Source: Acidimicrobiia bacterium (GTDB lineage: Bacteria; Actinomycetota; Acidimicrobiia; Spongiisociales; UBA5794). From it: a DNA stretch of 5,851 bases. This document shows positions 1 through 5,851 of this stretch, one piece after another (the first letter of the stretch is position 1; the number at the start of each line of letters is the position of its first letter). The notes beneath the pieces were generated by a model. It was given only the letters and a program-made list of their open reading frames with translations, ran no database searches and was not told the origin of the DNA. The stretch spans positions 1-5,851 of the forward strand of contig JAUVNV010000170.1 in assembly GCA_030599515.1 (NCBI GenBank), in the 5' to 3' direction. The translations under genes were made by a program, and so were the position numbers.

Positions 1-317
1 CCATCAGGGATCTCCGCGTGGGCGTCGCACCGGACGATGACTTCGCCGGTCGCTGCGGCGATCGCGGCATTGAGACCGGCCGGAGTTGTGCCCGCAGCGT
101 TCTCCACCACGGTGACACGCCCGGTGTCGGCCGCCATTTCGGTCACGATCTCCAGCGTTCGGTCGGTGGAGGGGGCCACGGCGATGACGACATCGAGCGA
201 GCCCTCGTAGGCCTGATCGAGGAGGCTCTCGATCGCGGCTGCGATCGTGTGCTCTTCATTTCGGGCCGGTATGACGGCTGTCACCGTCGGTAGCGCCGCG
301 TCTTCATCGGTAGGCAT
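1..317 (-). CDS. Family 2 glycosyltransferase, ExoA-like, N-terminal part (runs off left edge)
   Basis: Translating the reverse strand from the ATG at 317-315 gives 105 codons without a stop, continuing past position 1. The protein opens with the GT-A nucleotide-sugar fold: a first beta strand and turn TAVIPARNEE (residues 13-22), a helix AAAIESLLDQAY, then a second strand DVVIAVAPSTDRT (42-54). After that come TPAGLN (78-83) and GEVIVRCDAHAEIPD (91-105). TPAGLNAAI and the VR-D-HA signature are typical of the actinobacterial and rhizobial ExoA-like branch of GT2. The Asp in RCDAHA (D98) sits where the family has its metal/nucleotide-binding acidic motif. Such enzymes transfer a sugar from a nucleotide-sugar to a growing surface glycan at the cytoplasmic face of the membrane; donor and acceptor cannot be told. 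The acceptor half and any C-terminal membrane helices lie outside the window. It is divergent from a flippase-like gene, which fits a polysaccharide locus. No good Shine-Dalgarno precedes the ATG, so it may be leaderless. Confidence 0.88.
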   Translation of the reverse strand, partial: MPTDEDAALPTVTAVIPARNEEHTIAAAIESLLDQAYEGSLDVVIAVAPSTDRTLEIVTEMAADTGRVTVVENAAGTTPAGLNAAIAAATGEVIVRCDAHAEIPD

Positions 318-325
318 AGATTGCG

Positions 326-331
326 ACGATA
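326..331 (-). promoter_or_regulatory. Possible -10 element (TATCGT) for the glycosyltransferase gene
   Basis: On the minus strand TATCGT matches the actinobacterial -10 pattern TANNNT and ends 8 nt before the ATG at 317. That would place transcription start at or within a couple of bases of the start codon, giving a leaderless mRNA, which is common in actinobacteria. No convincing -35 is seen. The call is inferred from position and pattern only. Confidence 0.35.
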
Positions 332-376
332 CCCCAGGACTCGTCCGTGGAGTCTCAGGATGGAAAGCGGTGCGCC

Positions 377-382
377 TATCGT
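377..382 (+). promoter_or_regulatory. Possible -10 element (TATCGT) for the flippase-like gene
   Basis: The hexamer TATCGT ends 8 nt before the ATG at 391, the same hexamer and spacing as on the opposite strand for the divergent glycosyltransferase. If used, it implies a leaderless or nearly leaderless transcript starting at 391. If translation instead begins at the alternative GTG at 370, this hexamer lies inside the coding region and cannot be the promoter. No clear -35 is visible. Confidence 0.33.
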
Positions 383-390
383 TCCGGTCC

Positions 391-1641
391 ATGCAGTCTG
401 AACTGAGAACCGAACAACCGCGCCGGAGGGACGGTCTCGGCACGATCGCGATGCTGGCCGGTACCGCTGTGAGCGCCCTCGCCGTTCTGGTCTATCAGCC
501 CGTGGCCGGCCGCGCCCTTGGCACCGATGGGTTCGCTCCAATCGCCGTGCTGTGGACGACGATGTTCGTGATCTACACAGTGCTGATGATCCCCGCCGAG
601 CAATTCATCACACGCAGATTGGTCGTCACGGGCGGTGGTCCCGGCTGGATGGGCAGCGACCTTCGCGTGGTGATCTCTGTGCTGGCGATCGGCTGGCTCC
701 TTGGCACGGCATTCGTGTTCGCGACCCTCGACACGTTCTTCAATGGAGAGATCATCTTTGTCGTCATCACTGGCGCGCTGTTGGTCACGCGTGGTGTGAT
801 GGCAACCGGCAGAGGACTACTTGCCGGTCGTCGACGCTTCGTCGCCTACGGCGGCACGCTGGCAGCAGAAGCAGCGACCATACTGGTTCTTGCCCTGGTG
901 GCCGCTTCCATATCTCCGACGACGGTGACGTTTGCCGGGGCGCTCATCATCGGCCCTCTCACGATCCTCGCGTTCAGACCCTGGCACTTCTCCGGTGATC
1001 GCATCGCCACGGGCGAGTCGGTCGATACGGCTACGAGATTCCTTGGATGGCTGGTTGTGGCCACGGCAGCGTCCCAGGTTGTCATCGCTTCCAGCCCCAT
1101 CGTCGTCGGATTCATCGGCGGGTCCGCTGCGGCCGTGAGCATCGTATTCGCCACCTTCACGTTGTTCCGGGGTCCGGTGACCTCCGCCTACAACCTGGTT
1201 GCCCGGGTGCTCCCGGACTTCACCGATCTGTCCGTCCGTGGCGAGTTCGAGGTGCTGGCGCGGTGGCGTCACCGGATCGCCATTGGAGGCAGCGTGCTCG
1301 CGCTGCTGGGCGCCGTTGCCGCCTACTTCATCGGACCATGGATCATCGAGCTGCTGTACGGGGCAGCGTTCGAACCGCCGCGCATGGTCGCTGCGCTCGG
1401 CGGAGCCGGTGTCGGCGCCGGACTCGGAGCGTTGTTCGTCGGCCAGATCTTCATCGCGTCGGGAAGGACGAAAGGCCTCGCCGGAGGCTGGATCGTCTCC
1501 CTCGTTCTCGCTGCGATCGCTGTGATCGCAGTCCCGGTGGACCCGATGCTCAAGATCGCCTGGGGCTTCGCCGTCGGCGAGACCGCTGCCCTCATCATCC
1601 TCGGCTTCGCCCGGCAGAGGCGGACGAGCGCCGAACCGTAG
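391..1641 (+). CDS. Polysaccharide flippase-like multi-pass membrane protein (Wzx/MATE-MVF-like)
   Basis: The 416-residue protein is very hydrophobic, with about 11-12 predicted membrane segments by eye (roughly residues 16-38, 47-69, 93-112, 119-137, 156-178, 182-198, 219-241, 248-265, 297-320, 334-358, 366-385 and 390-405). They are separated by short Arg-rich loops such as GRGLLAGRRRF. Length and topology fit oligosaccharide-lipid flippases of the Wzx/RfbX type, which move undecaprenyl-linked sugar units across the cytoplasmic membrane. The GPW and ELLYG region near residues 314-323 resembles that found late in these transporters. It has no diagnostic catalytic motif, so family assignment rests on topology, general sequence character and the divergent glycosyltransferase. 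The open frame extends up to 247, but that extension overlaps the divergent gene and is hydrophilic, so I take ATG 391. GTG at 370 is an alternative, with an AGGA (357-360) 9 nt upstream of it. Confidence 0.72.
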   Translation: MQSELRTEQPRRRDGLGTIAMLAGTAVSALAVLVYQPVAGRALGTDGFAPIAVLWTTMFVIYTVLMIPAEQFITRRLVVTGGGPGWMGSDLRVVISVLAIGWLLGTAFVFATLDTFFNGEIIFVVITGALLVTRGVMATGRGLLAGRRRFVAYGGTLAAEAATILVLALVAASISPTTVTFAGALIIGPLTILAFRPWHFSGDRIATGESVDTATRFLGWLVVATAASQVVIASSPIVVGFIGGSAAAVSIVFATFTLFRGPVTSAYNLVARVLPDFTDLSVRGEFEVLARWRHRIAIGGSVLALLGAVAAYFIGPWIIELLYGAAFEPPRMVAALGGAGVGAGLGALFVGQIFIASGRTKGLAGGWIVSLVLAAIAVIAVPVDPMLKIAWGFAVGETAALIILGFARQRRTSAEP

Positions 1642-1676
1642 GAGATGTGGTCCGTCGGGTTCGCGGGATTCCTCCC

Positions 1677-1682
1677 TACACT
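1677..1682 (+). promoter_or_regulatory. Possible -10 element (TACACT) for the DUF3048 lipoprotein gene
   Basis: TACACT matches TANNNT and ends 10 nt before the ATG at 1693. This would put the transcription start within a few bases of the start codon and support that start over the upstream ATG at 1645. The preceding gene ends at 1641, so the lipoprotein-amidase pair would have its own promoter. No recognisable -35 is seen and no Shine-Dalgarno directly precedes 1693. Confidence 0.38.
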
Positions 1683-1692
1683 CCCGGGCGCT

Positions 1693-2778
1693 ATGAATCA
1701 CCCTTTCCGAATCCCAGTACTGCTCGCCGCCATGGCCCTTCTCGCCTCCGCATGCTCATCCGGCGCCGATGCCGCCACAACCACGACTGCCGCCGCCGCG
1801 TCGTCGACCACGTCGGAGGCGGCCACCTCGACGACGGCAACAACCACCACCACGTCGACAACCACGACGACCCTCGCGCCGGGGATCGAACCGACGATCA
1901 ACGGCCTCCCGGCCGAGGAAGACGCGTACGAGCGCCGTGTCATCAGTGTCAAGATCGACAACCATCCTTCCGCCCGGCCGCAGTCCGGACTCCAGGAGGC
2001 GGACGCGGCGTACGAGGTTCTCGTCGAAGGTGGCCTGACGCGGTTCATCGCCATGTTCCACCAGTCGGACAGCGAATTCGTCGGTCCAAACCGTTCCGGA
2101 CGACCCACCGACTCCGGCCTGATGGCGCCCCTCAACGGCGCGTTCCAGATCTCAGGCGCTCAGTCGTGGGTCAAGGACATCTTCAGGAGAGACGGCGTGC
2201 ACGTCGTCTACGACAACGGCATCACAACCTTCCGCATGCCCCACCGCAAGGCACCCCACAACCTCTACACGTCCACACCGGCCATTCGCGACTACGCCGA
2301 CAATCAAGACTGGCTCGACGAGGCACCGCGTGCGCTCTTCGTATACGGGAACGAGCCGACGCCGACCACCGAGACGGCCGAGATCATCACATTCGATTGG
2401 TCGAACCATCCCAAGGTCGTCTGGGAGTGGGACGGGGAGCAGTACCTGCGCTTCAACAAGACGACACCGCACGAATGGGTCGACGCGGATTCTCAGAGTG
2501 GACAGGTCGCCTTCGACATGCTCGTCGTCATCAAGGGCAAGCGATACACCGCCAGTTCGCCGACCGGAGCGGGATCGGCGGTTCCAGGGATCAAGACGAC
2601 CGGCTCCGGTGATGCTCTCGTCTTCTATTCGGGTGGTGTGTTCGAGGCGACCTGGCAGCGTGACACCGTCCAGGACATGATCCGCGTGGTCGACGACGCC
2701 GGGAATGACGTCATCCTGCCCCCGGGTCGCGTCTGGGTGAACATCTTCCCCGAGAGCCGCGCCGTCACCTGGGAGTAA
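1693..2778 (+). CDS. DUF3048 (YerB-like) lipoprotein
   Basis: The 361-residue protein begins with a lipoprotein signal: a short n-region with Arg6, a hydrophobic core, and lipobox LASAC with the lipidated Cys at 21. Residues 22-64 are an almost pure Ala/Ser/Thr linker, probably a flexible and possibly glycosylated spacer holding the domain off the membrane. The body matches DUF3048 as I know it: VKIDNHPSARPQSGL (86-100), YEVLVEGGLTRF (107-118) and VGPNRSGRPTD (130-140). A C-terminal domain of about 234-355 carries FDWSNHPKVVWEWD and ends in a strand-rich WVNIFPESRAVTWE. YerB-family proteins are exported envelope proteins of unknown biochemical role. An in-frame ATG at 1645 would add 16 residues before the signal peptide; I prefer 1693 because it gives a compact lipoprotein signal. 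The gene ends 3 bp before an amidase gene, so the two are very likely co-transcribed. Confidence 0.9.
   Translation: MNHPFRIPVLLAAMALLASACSSGADAATTTTAAAASSTTSEAATSTTATTTTTSTTTTTLAPGIEPTINGLPAEEDAYERRVISVKIDNHPSARPQSGLQEADAAYEVLVEGGLTRFIAMFHQSDSEFVGPNRSGRPTDSGLMAPLNGAFQISGAQSWVKDIFRRDGVHVVYDNGITTFRMPHRKAPHNLYTSTPAIRDYADNQDWLDEAPRALFVYGNEPTPTTETAEIITFDWSNHPKVVWEWDGEQYLRFNKTTPHEWVDADSQSGQVAFDMLVVIKGKRYTASSPTGAGSAVPGIKTTGSGDALVFYSGGVFEATWQRDTVQDMIRVVDDAGNDVILPPGRVWVNIFPESRAVTWE
1777..1884 (+). repeat. Low-complexity Thr/Ala/Ser-coding tract
   Basis: This stretch inside the lipoprotein gene is dominated by ACN (Thr) and GCN (Ala) codons, giving the post-lipobox linker (roughly residues 29-64). 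It uses several synonymous Thr codons (aca, acc, acg, act) rather than a single repeated triplet, so the Thr-rich protein composition seems to be selected rather than being a recent slippage expansion. It also creates long spurious open frames rich in Arg or Val on both strands. Confidence 0.8.
2771..2775 (+). promoter_or_regulatory. Ribosome binding site of the amidase gene, inside the end of the lipoprotein gene
   Basis: GGGAG ends 6 nt before GTG 2782 and overlaps the last codons of the upstream gene. With stop and start only 3 bp apart, ribosomes finishing the lipoprotein would be placed at the amidase start, so translational coupling is likely. It supports GTG 2782 as the start. Confidence 0.6.
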
Positions 2779-2781
2779 CCC

Positions 2782-4167
2782 GTGGCTTCGATCATCGACG
2801 TCGCCGCAGCGATTCGCAGTGGTGAGTCTTCGGCGATCGAGACAATCGAAGCGGCACTCGATGCCGCCGACGCGTCCCAGGCGGATCTGAACGCGTTCAC
2901 GACGATCGATCGTGAAGGAGCGCTCGCGCGGGCGGCAGAGATCGACGAAGGAATCTCAGGCGGCGAGAGCCCGGGGCCGCTCGCCGGCATTCCAATCGGC
3001 CTCAAGGATCTGATCGACCAGGCTGGTGTCGCGACGACGAACGGCGCCGCGTTTGAGACGATCCCGGCAGGTTCCTCCGCCATCGTGGTGCAGCGCCTCG
3101 CGGACGCGGGCGCGGTCATCATCGGACGGACCGGCCTCCACGAGTTCGCCTTCGGGTTCACGAGTGAGAACCAGCACTTCGGTCCGGTCCGCAATCCGTG
3201 GGATCTGAATCTGTCGCCGGGTGGTTCGTCCGGAGGGTCCGCAGCGGTCGTCGCGGCCGGCATCGTGCCCGCATCGATCGGGACCGACACCGGTGGCTCG
3301 GTCCGCGTTCCCGCGGCGCTGTGTGGCGTTGTGGGTCTGAAGGTCACGCATGGACGGGTGCCTCTCACCGGAACGACGCCGCTCGCACCCTCGCTCGACA
3401 CCGTCGGGGCCATCGCTCGCAGCGTTGCCGATGTCGCAGCGATCTACCTGGCCATCGCCGGTGACGACGCGGCCGATCCCTGGTCCGCTCCCGCTCGGGT
3501 CGACCGGCCTGGCGCTCCGCGCGACCCGTCGACGCTGTTCATCGGGATTCCGAAGCAGTGGATGGAGCACCCGGTTGACCGCGTGACCCGCAACGCCTTC
3601 CGCAACGCTCTTGACCGCCTCGCTGCTCTCGGAGCAACCATCGAAACCATCGACGAGCCGGCCCTCGAGATCACCGAAGCCGCAGCCAATGCCGCCGCCG
3701 CCGAGGTGTACCGGGTACACAGTGATCGCTGGGAGACCGAACCCGACAGGTACGGCAGCGATGTCGCGTCGCGGCTCCGACGAGCACAGACCATCGGTCT
3801 CGAGACGACCATCGATGCCATGGCGTGGGATGCCGGCGTCCGGCATGCCCTCGAACGCATCTTCACCAATTTCGACGTTCTGGTCACCCCCACCGTCGGT
3901 GGAACGAGGAAGGTCATCGGCGAGGATGACATGGACATCGACGGAGAACGCATCTTCCATCGTGCCGTGATCGCCCAGTACACGTGGCCGGTCAACCGGG
4001 CAGGAAACCCGGCGTTGGCGCTGCCCATCGAGAGCGACGGAACGCCGCCGGCGAGCCTCCAACTGATCGGACCCCGCTGGGGCGAAGCCGGGCTACTCGA
4101 GATCGGCCTCGGACTGGAAGAAGCCGGCATCGTCAAGGTTGAGGAACCCCCGGCATTCTTCGGTTAA
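2782..4167 (+). CDS. Amidase-signature (AS) family hydrolase
   Basis: The 461-residue protein has the whole amidase-signature core. GIPIGLKDLID (69-79) supplies the catalytic Lys75. RNPWDLNLSPGGSSGGSAAV (137-156) supplies the cis-Ser at 149. GTDTGGSVRVPAALCGVVGLK (169-189) supplies the nucleophile Ser173. The spacings (74 and 24 residues) match those of known family members such as FAAH and GatA. The family hydrolyses amides R-CO-NH2 or transfers the ammonia. The C-terminal part has FDVLVTPTVGG and NPALALPIESDGTPPASLQLIGP, which commonly line the substrate pocket. It lacks the YGL-FASSLDQIGP segment typical of GatA (here TGTTPLAPSLDTVGAIARS), and no gatB or gatC is nearby, so I call a stand-alone amidase rather than the tRNA amidotransferase subunit. 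The substrate is unknown. No signal peptide is seen, so it is probably cytoplasmic, unlike its lipoprotein neighbour. GTG is the start, with GGGAG upstream. Confidence 0.92.
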   Translation: MASIIDVAAAIRSGESSAIETIEAALDAADASQADLNAFTTIDREGALARAAEIDEGISGGESPGPLAGIPIGLKDLIDQAGVATTNGAAFETIPAGSSAIVVQRLADAGAVIIGRTGLHEFAFGFTSENQHFGPVRNPWDLNLSPGGSSGGSAAVVAAGIVPASIGTDTGGSVRVPAALCGVVGLKVTHGRVPLTGTTPLAPSLDTVGAIARSVADVAAIYLAIAGDDAADPWSAPARVDRPGAPRDPSTLFIGIPKQWMEHPVDRVTRNAFRNALDRLAALGATIETIDEPALEITEAAANAAAAEVYRVHSDRWETEPDRYGSDVASRLRRAQTIGLETTIDAMAWDAGVRHALERIFTNFDVLVTPTVGGTRKVIGEDDMDIDGERIFHRAVIAQYTWPVNRAGNPALALPIESDGTPPASLQLIGPRWGEAGLLEIGLGLEEAGIVKVEEPPAFFG

Positions 4168-4178
4168 CTCGGCATTCT
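4151..4178 (+). repeat. Short direct repeat CGGCATTCT across the amidase stop codon
   Basis: CGGCATTCT occurs at 4151-4159 in the last codons of the amidase and again at 4170-4178 just after its TAA, a period of 19 bp. It may be a small local duplication; it does not form a hairpin and no function is apparent. Confidence 0.5.
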
Positions 4179-4191
4179 GCTGCCCGCGTCG

Positions 4192-4239
4192 GCTAGTCAG
4201 CTACTCACCTACTTCGCTACTCGTCCGCTCGCCTACGGT
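4192..4239 (+). repeat. Degenerate 8-bp tandem array, six units
   Basis: Reading in steps of 8 from 4192 gives six units related to NCTACTCN. Units 1, 2, 3 and 4 start at 4192, 4200, 4208 and 4216 and differ from each other at one to four positions. Unit 5 (4224) is the most diverged, and unit 6 (4232) keeps CTAC. The array lies wholly between the amidase stop and the probable korA promoter. It could be a decayed microsatellite or a row of regulator half-sites at about 8-bp spacing. Confidence 0.6.
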
Positions 4240-4309
4240 CCCAAGGGCCACTCGCCGACGTTCGTTCCGACGGCATCCTACGGTCGGCCGAGATGTGATT
4301 CGAACGGCA

Positions 4310-4315
4310 TAGACT
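4310..4315 (+). promoter_or_regulatory. Probable -10 element (TAGACT) of the korA promoter
   Basis: TAGACT fits the actinobacterial -10 pattern TANNNT and would start transcription near 4322, giving a leader of about 57 nt that contains the AGGAG ribosome site. No strong -35 is found 16-19 bp upstream. TTGACC at 4315-4320 resembles a -35, but nothing like a -10 follows it at 17-18 bp, so I favour TAGACT as the -10. Confidence 0.45.
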
Positions 4316-4364
4316 TGACCGTCGAGCACGGGGGAAGGGCACGCCCGGAACCCCAACCGCAATC

Positions 4365-4369
4365 AGGAG
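4365..4369 (+). promoter_or_regulatory. Ribosome binding site of korA
   Basis: AGGAG ends 9 nt before GTG 4379. It is the best Shine-Dalgarno in the window and fixes GTG rather than the downstream ATG at 4469, which would remove the conserved GDSGDG motif. Confidence 0.65.
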
Positions 4370-4378
4370 CAGAGCACC

Positions 4379-5851
4379 GTGTCACCAGACACTGAGACCG
4401 ACGCACCACCCGCGCCACAGAAGATCGACCGGGTCGTCATTCGCTTTGCCGGAGACTCCGGCGACGGCATGCAGTTGGCTGGAACACAGTTCACCGCCAG
4501 TTCGGCCATGTTCGGCAACGATCTCGCCACACTGCCCAACTACCCCTCCGAGATCCGCGCCCCTGCCGGCACGATCGCCGGCGTCTCTTCGTTCCAGGTA
4601 CACATCGCCGACTGGGATATCCTCACTCCTGGAGACCACCCCGACTGTCTGATCGCGATGAATCCGGCGGCGCTGAAAGCGAACCTCGAGGACGTCAAGC
4701 CGGGGGCGCTCATCATCGCGAATCGGGACGCCTTCAACGAGAGGAATCTCCACAAGGCCGGTTACGAGGAGAACCCCCTCAAGGACGGGTCGCTCAGCGA
4801 CTACCACGTGATGACCGCCCCGATGGAGGAACTCACCAAGCAGGCGCTCGTCGGCACCGGCGTGAAGGGTCGTGCGGTCCTGCGGTCGAAGAACTTCTTC
4901 GCTCTCGGACTCATGTCGTGGATGTACACCCGTCCGCTTGAGCCGATCCAGGAGTGGATCATCGGCAAGTTCGGTGACGGCAGTCCCGTCGCGGCGGCCA
5001 ACAGAGCAGCGTTGCTCGCCGGATACAACTACGGCATCACCACCGAGGAGTTCCACCACACATTCGAAGTGAAGGCTGCGTCGCTGCCGAAGGGCGAGTA
5101 CACGAACATCACAGGAAACGTCGCCCTGGCGTGGGGTCTCATCGCTGGCGCACGAGCGGCGAACCTGCCCTTGTTCCTCGGCTCGTACCCGATCACGCCG
5201 GCAACGTCGATTCTCGAGGAACTCGCGAAGCAGAAGCACTTCGGCGTCAAGACCTTCCAGGCCGAGGATGAGATCGCCGGAGTCGGAACCGCCGTCGGAG
5301 CCGCGTTCGCCGGCAACCTCGCCGCGACCACGACGTCCGGACCGGGCCTCGCCCTCAAGTCGGAGACGATCAGCCTCGCATTCATCATGGAACTCCCGCT
5401 CATCGTGATCGACGTGCAGCGTGCCGGACCGTCGACCGGTATGCCGACGAGGGTCGAGCAGTCCGATCTGCTGTTCGCCATGTACGGTCGGCACGGCGAG
5501 GCGCCGCTTCCGGTGCTCGCGGTCGGTTCACCTTCGGATGCGTTCTCGACCGCGATGGAAGCGGCCCGCATCGCGACGAAGTTCATGACGCCGGTGATCG
5601 TCCTTTCGGATGGGTACATCGCCAATTCGTCCGAACCGTGGAAGATCCCCGACGTTGAATCGCTCCCCACGTTCCCTGTCACCTACGAAACGGAGCCGAA
5701 CGACGGTGACGCCTTCCTCCCGTACATACGTGACCCTGAGACACTGGCCAGACCGTGGGCGATCCCCGGCACACCGGGTCTCGAGCACCGGCTCGGAGGA
5801 CTCGAGAAGCACGACCGTACCGGCGCTGTTGCGTACGACGGCGCCAATCAC
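4379..5851 (+). CDS. korA: 2-oxoacid:ferredoxin oxidoreductase, fused gamma/alpha subunit (KorA type), 3' end beyond window
   Basis: From GTG 4379 the frame stays open for 491 codons to the right edge; family members of this fused type are about 610-650 residues. Residues 18-205 are the gamma domain, with RFAGDSGDGMQ (22-32) and NYPSEIRAPAGT (54-65), both conserved in this family. Residues about 245-491 are the alpha (pyrimidine-binding) domain, with GSYPITPATSI (268-278), QAEDEIAGVGTAVGAA (294-309), TSGPGLALKSE and RAGPSTGMPTRVEQSDL (348-364). With the beta subunit (KorB, which binds TPP and an Fe-S cluster) it oxidatively decarboxylates a 2-oxoacid to acyl-CoA while reducing ferredoxin. By similarity to the mycobacterial enzyme the substrate is probably 2-oxoglutarate, an alternative TCA step. 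Substrate choice is inference, as pyruvate or branched-chain 2-oxoacid enzymes share these motifs. There is no ferredoxin CxxC domain in the part seen. korB would be expected just downstream. Confidence 0.93.
   Translation, partial: MSPDTETDAPPAPQKIDRVVIRFAGDSGDGMQLAGTQFTASSAMFGNDLATLPNYPSEIRAPAGTIAGVSSFQVHIADWDILTPGDHPDCLIAMNPAALKANLEDVKPGALIIANRDAFNERNLHKAGYEENPLKDGSLSDYHVMTAPMEELTKQALVGTGVKGRAVLRSKNFFALGLMSWMYTRPLEPIQEWIIGKFGDGSPVAAANRAALLAGYNYGITTEEFHHTFEVKAASLPKGEYTNITGNVALAWGLIAGARAANLPLFLGSYPITPATSILEELAKQKHFGVKTFQAEDEIAGVGTAVGAAFAGNLAATTTSGPGLALKSETISLAFIMELPLIVIDVQRAGPSTGMPTRVEQSDLLFAMYGRHGEAPLPVLAVGSPSDAFSTAMEAARIATKFMTPVIVLSDGYIANSSEPWKIPDVESLPTFPVTYETEPNDGDAFLPYIRDPETLARPWAIPGTPGLEHRLGGLEKHDRTGAVAYDGANH

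Larger units (their letters stand above)
4168..4378. other. Intergenic region between the amidase gene and korA
   Basis: These 211 bp have no plausible coding frame. They hold a degenerate 8-bp tandem array (4192-4239), a 9-bp direct repeat CCTACGGTC (4232-4240 and 4277-4285), an 8-bp palindrome TCGGCCGA (4284-4291), a candidate -10 box (4310-4315) and the korA ribosome binding site. I looked for a rho-independent terminator after the amidase gene and found no stable G/C stem followed by a T run. Confidence 0.7.

Noticed and set aside
18..293. 91-residue plus-strand open frame at the left edge
   Set aside because: It lies opposite the glycosyltransferase, whose minus-strand frame has clear GT2 motifs. 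The plus-strand product is Gly/Arg/Asp-rich without any domain.
817..1701. 294-residue open frame antisense to the flippase-like gene
   Set aside because: Charged, Arg/Asp/Glu-rich composition is the expected reverse complement of a hydrophobic membrane-protein gene; no motif is seen.
1047..2612. 521-residue open frame spanning the flippase-like and lipoprotein genes in another frame
   Set aside because: It is extremely rich in Arg, runs across two convincing genes and their boundary, and has no recognisable domain. It is a typical out-of-frame shadow in GC-rich DNA.
2956..4062. 368-residue open frame antisense to the amidase
   Set aside because: It mirrors a complete amidase with an intact catalytic triad and shows no domain, promoter or ribosome site of its own.
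2782..4167. Assigning the amidase as GatA of the Glu-tRNA(Gln) amidotransferase
   Set aside because: The catalytic core matches, but the GatA-specific segment after the signature is different and no gatB or gatC is adjacent, so a stand-alone amidase is more likely.
4238..4274. Possible terminator hairpins after the amidase gene
   Set aside because: The candidate stems (around 4238-4249 and 4253-4274) are short or interrupted, have impossible loops or mismatches, and are not followed by a T run.
4382..5494. 370-residue open frame antisense to korA
   Set aside because: The sense frame carries all the conserved KorA motifs; the antisense frame is low-complexity, rich in Arg, Gly and Val, and has no domain. 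It is open because of codon bias.

Overview
The window looks like a chromosomal segment from a GC-rich actinobacterium. The reasons are strong G/C bias at third codon positions, GTG starts, an Ala/Thr-rich linker after a lipobox, a fused gamma-alpha 2-oxoacid:ferredoxin oxidoreductase subunit of the mycobacterial KorA type, and TANNNT-type -10 elements lying very close to start codons. A member of or near the Acidimicrobiia is my best guess. It is inference only, as no rRNA or marker phylogeny is possible here.

Layout: (1) Positions 1-317, minus strand, hold the N-terminal part of a family 2 glycosyltransferase that runs off the left edge. (2) A 73-bp divergent region (318-390) separates it from a multi-pass membrane protein of the polysaccharide-flippase (Wzx/MATE-MVF-like) kind at 391-1641 on the plus strand. 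Together these suggest the edge of a surface-glycan cluster. (3) Positions 1693-2778 encode a DUF3048 (YerB-like) lipoprotein. Only 3 bp after its stop comes an amidase-signature hydrolase (2782-4167) with a complete Lys-Ser-Ser triad; the two look translationally coupled. (4) A 211-bp non-coding gap (4168-4378) holds a degenerate 8-bp tandem array, short direct repeats and a probable promoter. (5) From 4379 to the right edge runs korA, the fused gamma/alpha subunit of a 2-oxoacid (probably 2-oxoglutarate):ferredoxin oxidoreductase. It is truncated by the window end, and korB would be expected next.

Most genes are ordinary housekeeping or cell-envelope functions. I see no phage, transposon, CRISPR, tRNA or rRNA, and no clearly new multi-gene system. 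The points most worth checking are the mirror-image TATCGT elements 8 nt before both divergent ATGs, the 8-bp tandem array upstream of korA, and the DUF3048-amidase pair, whose joint role is unknown to me.
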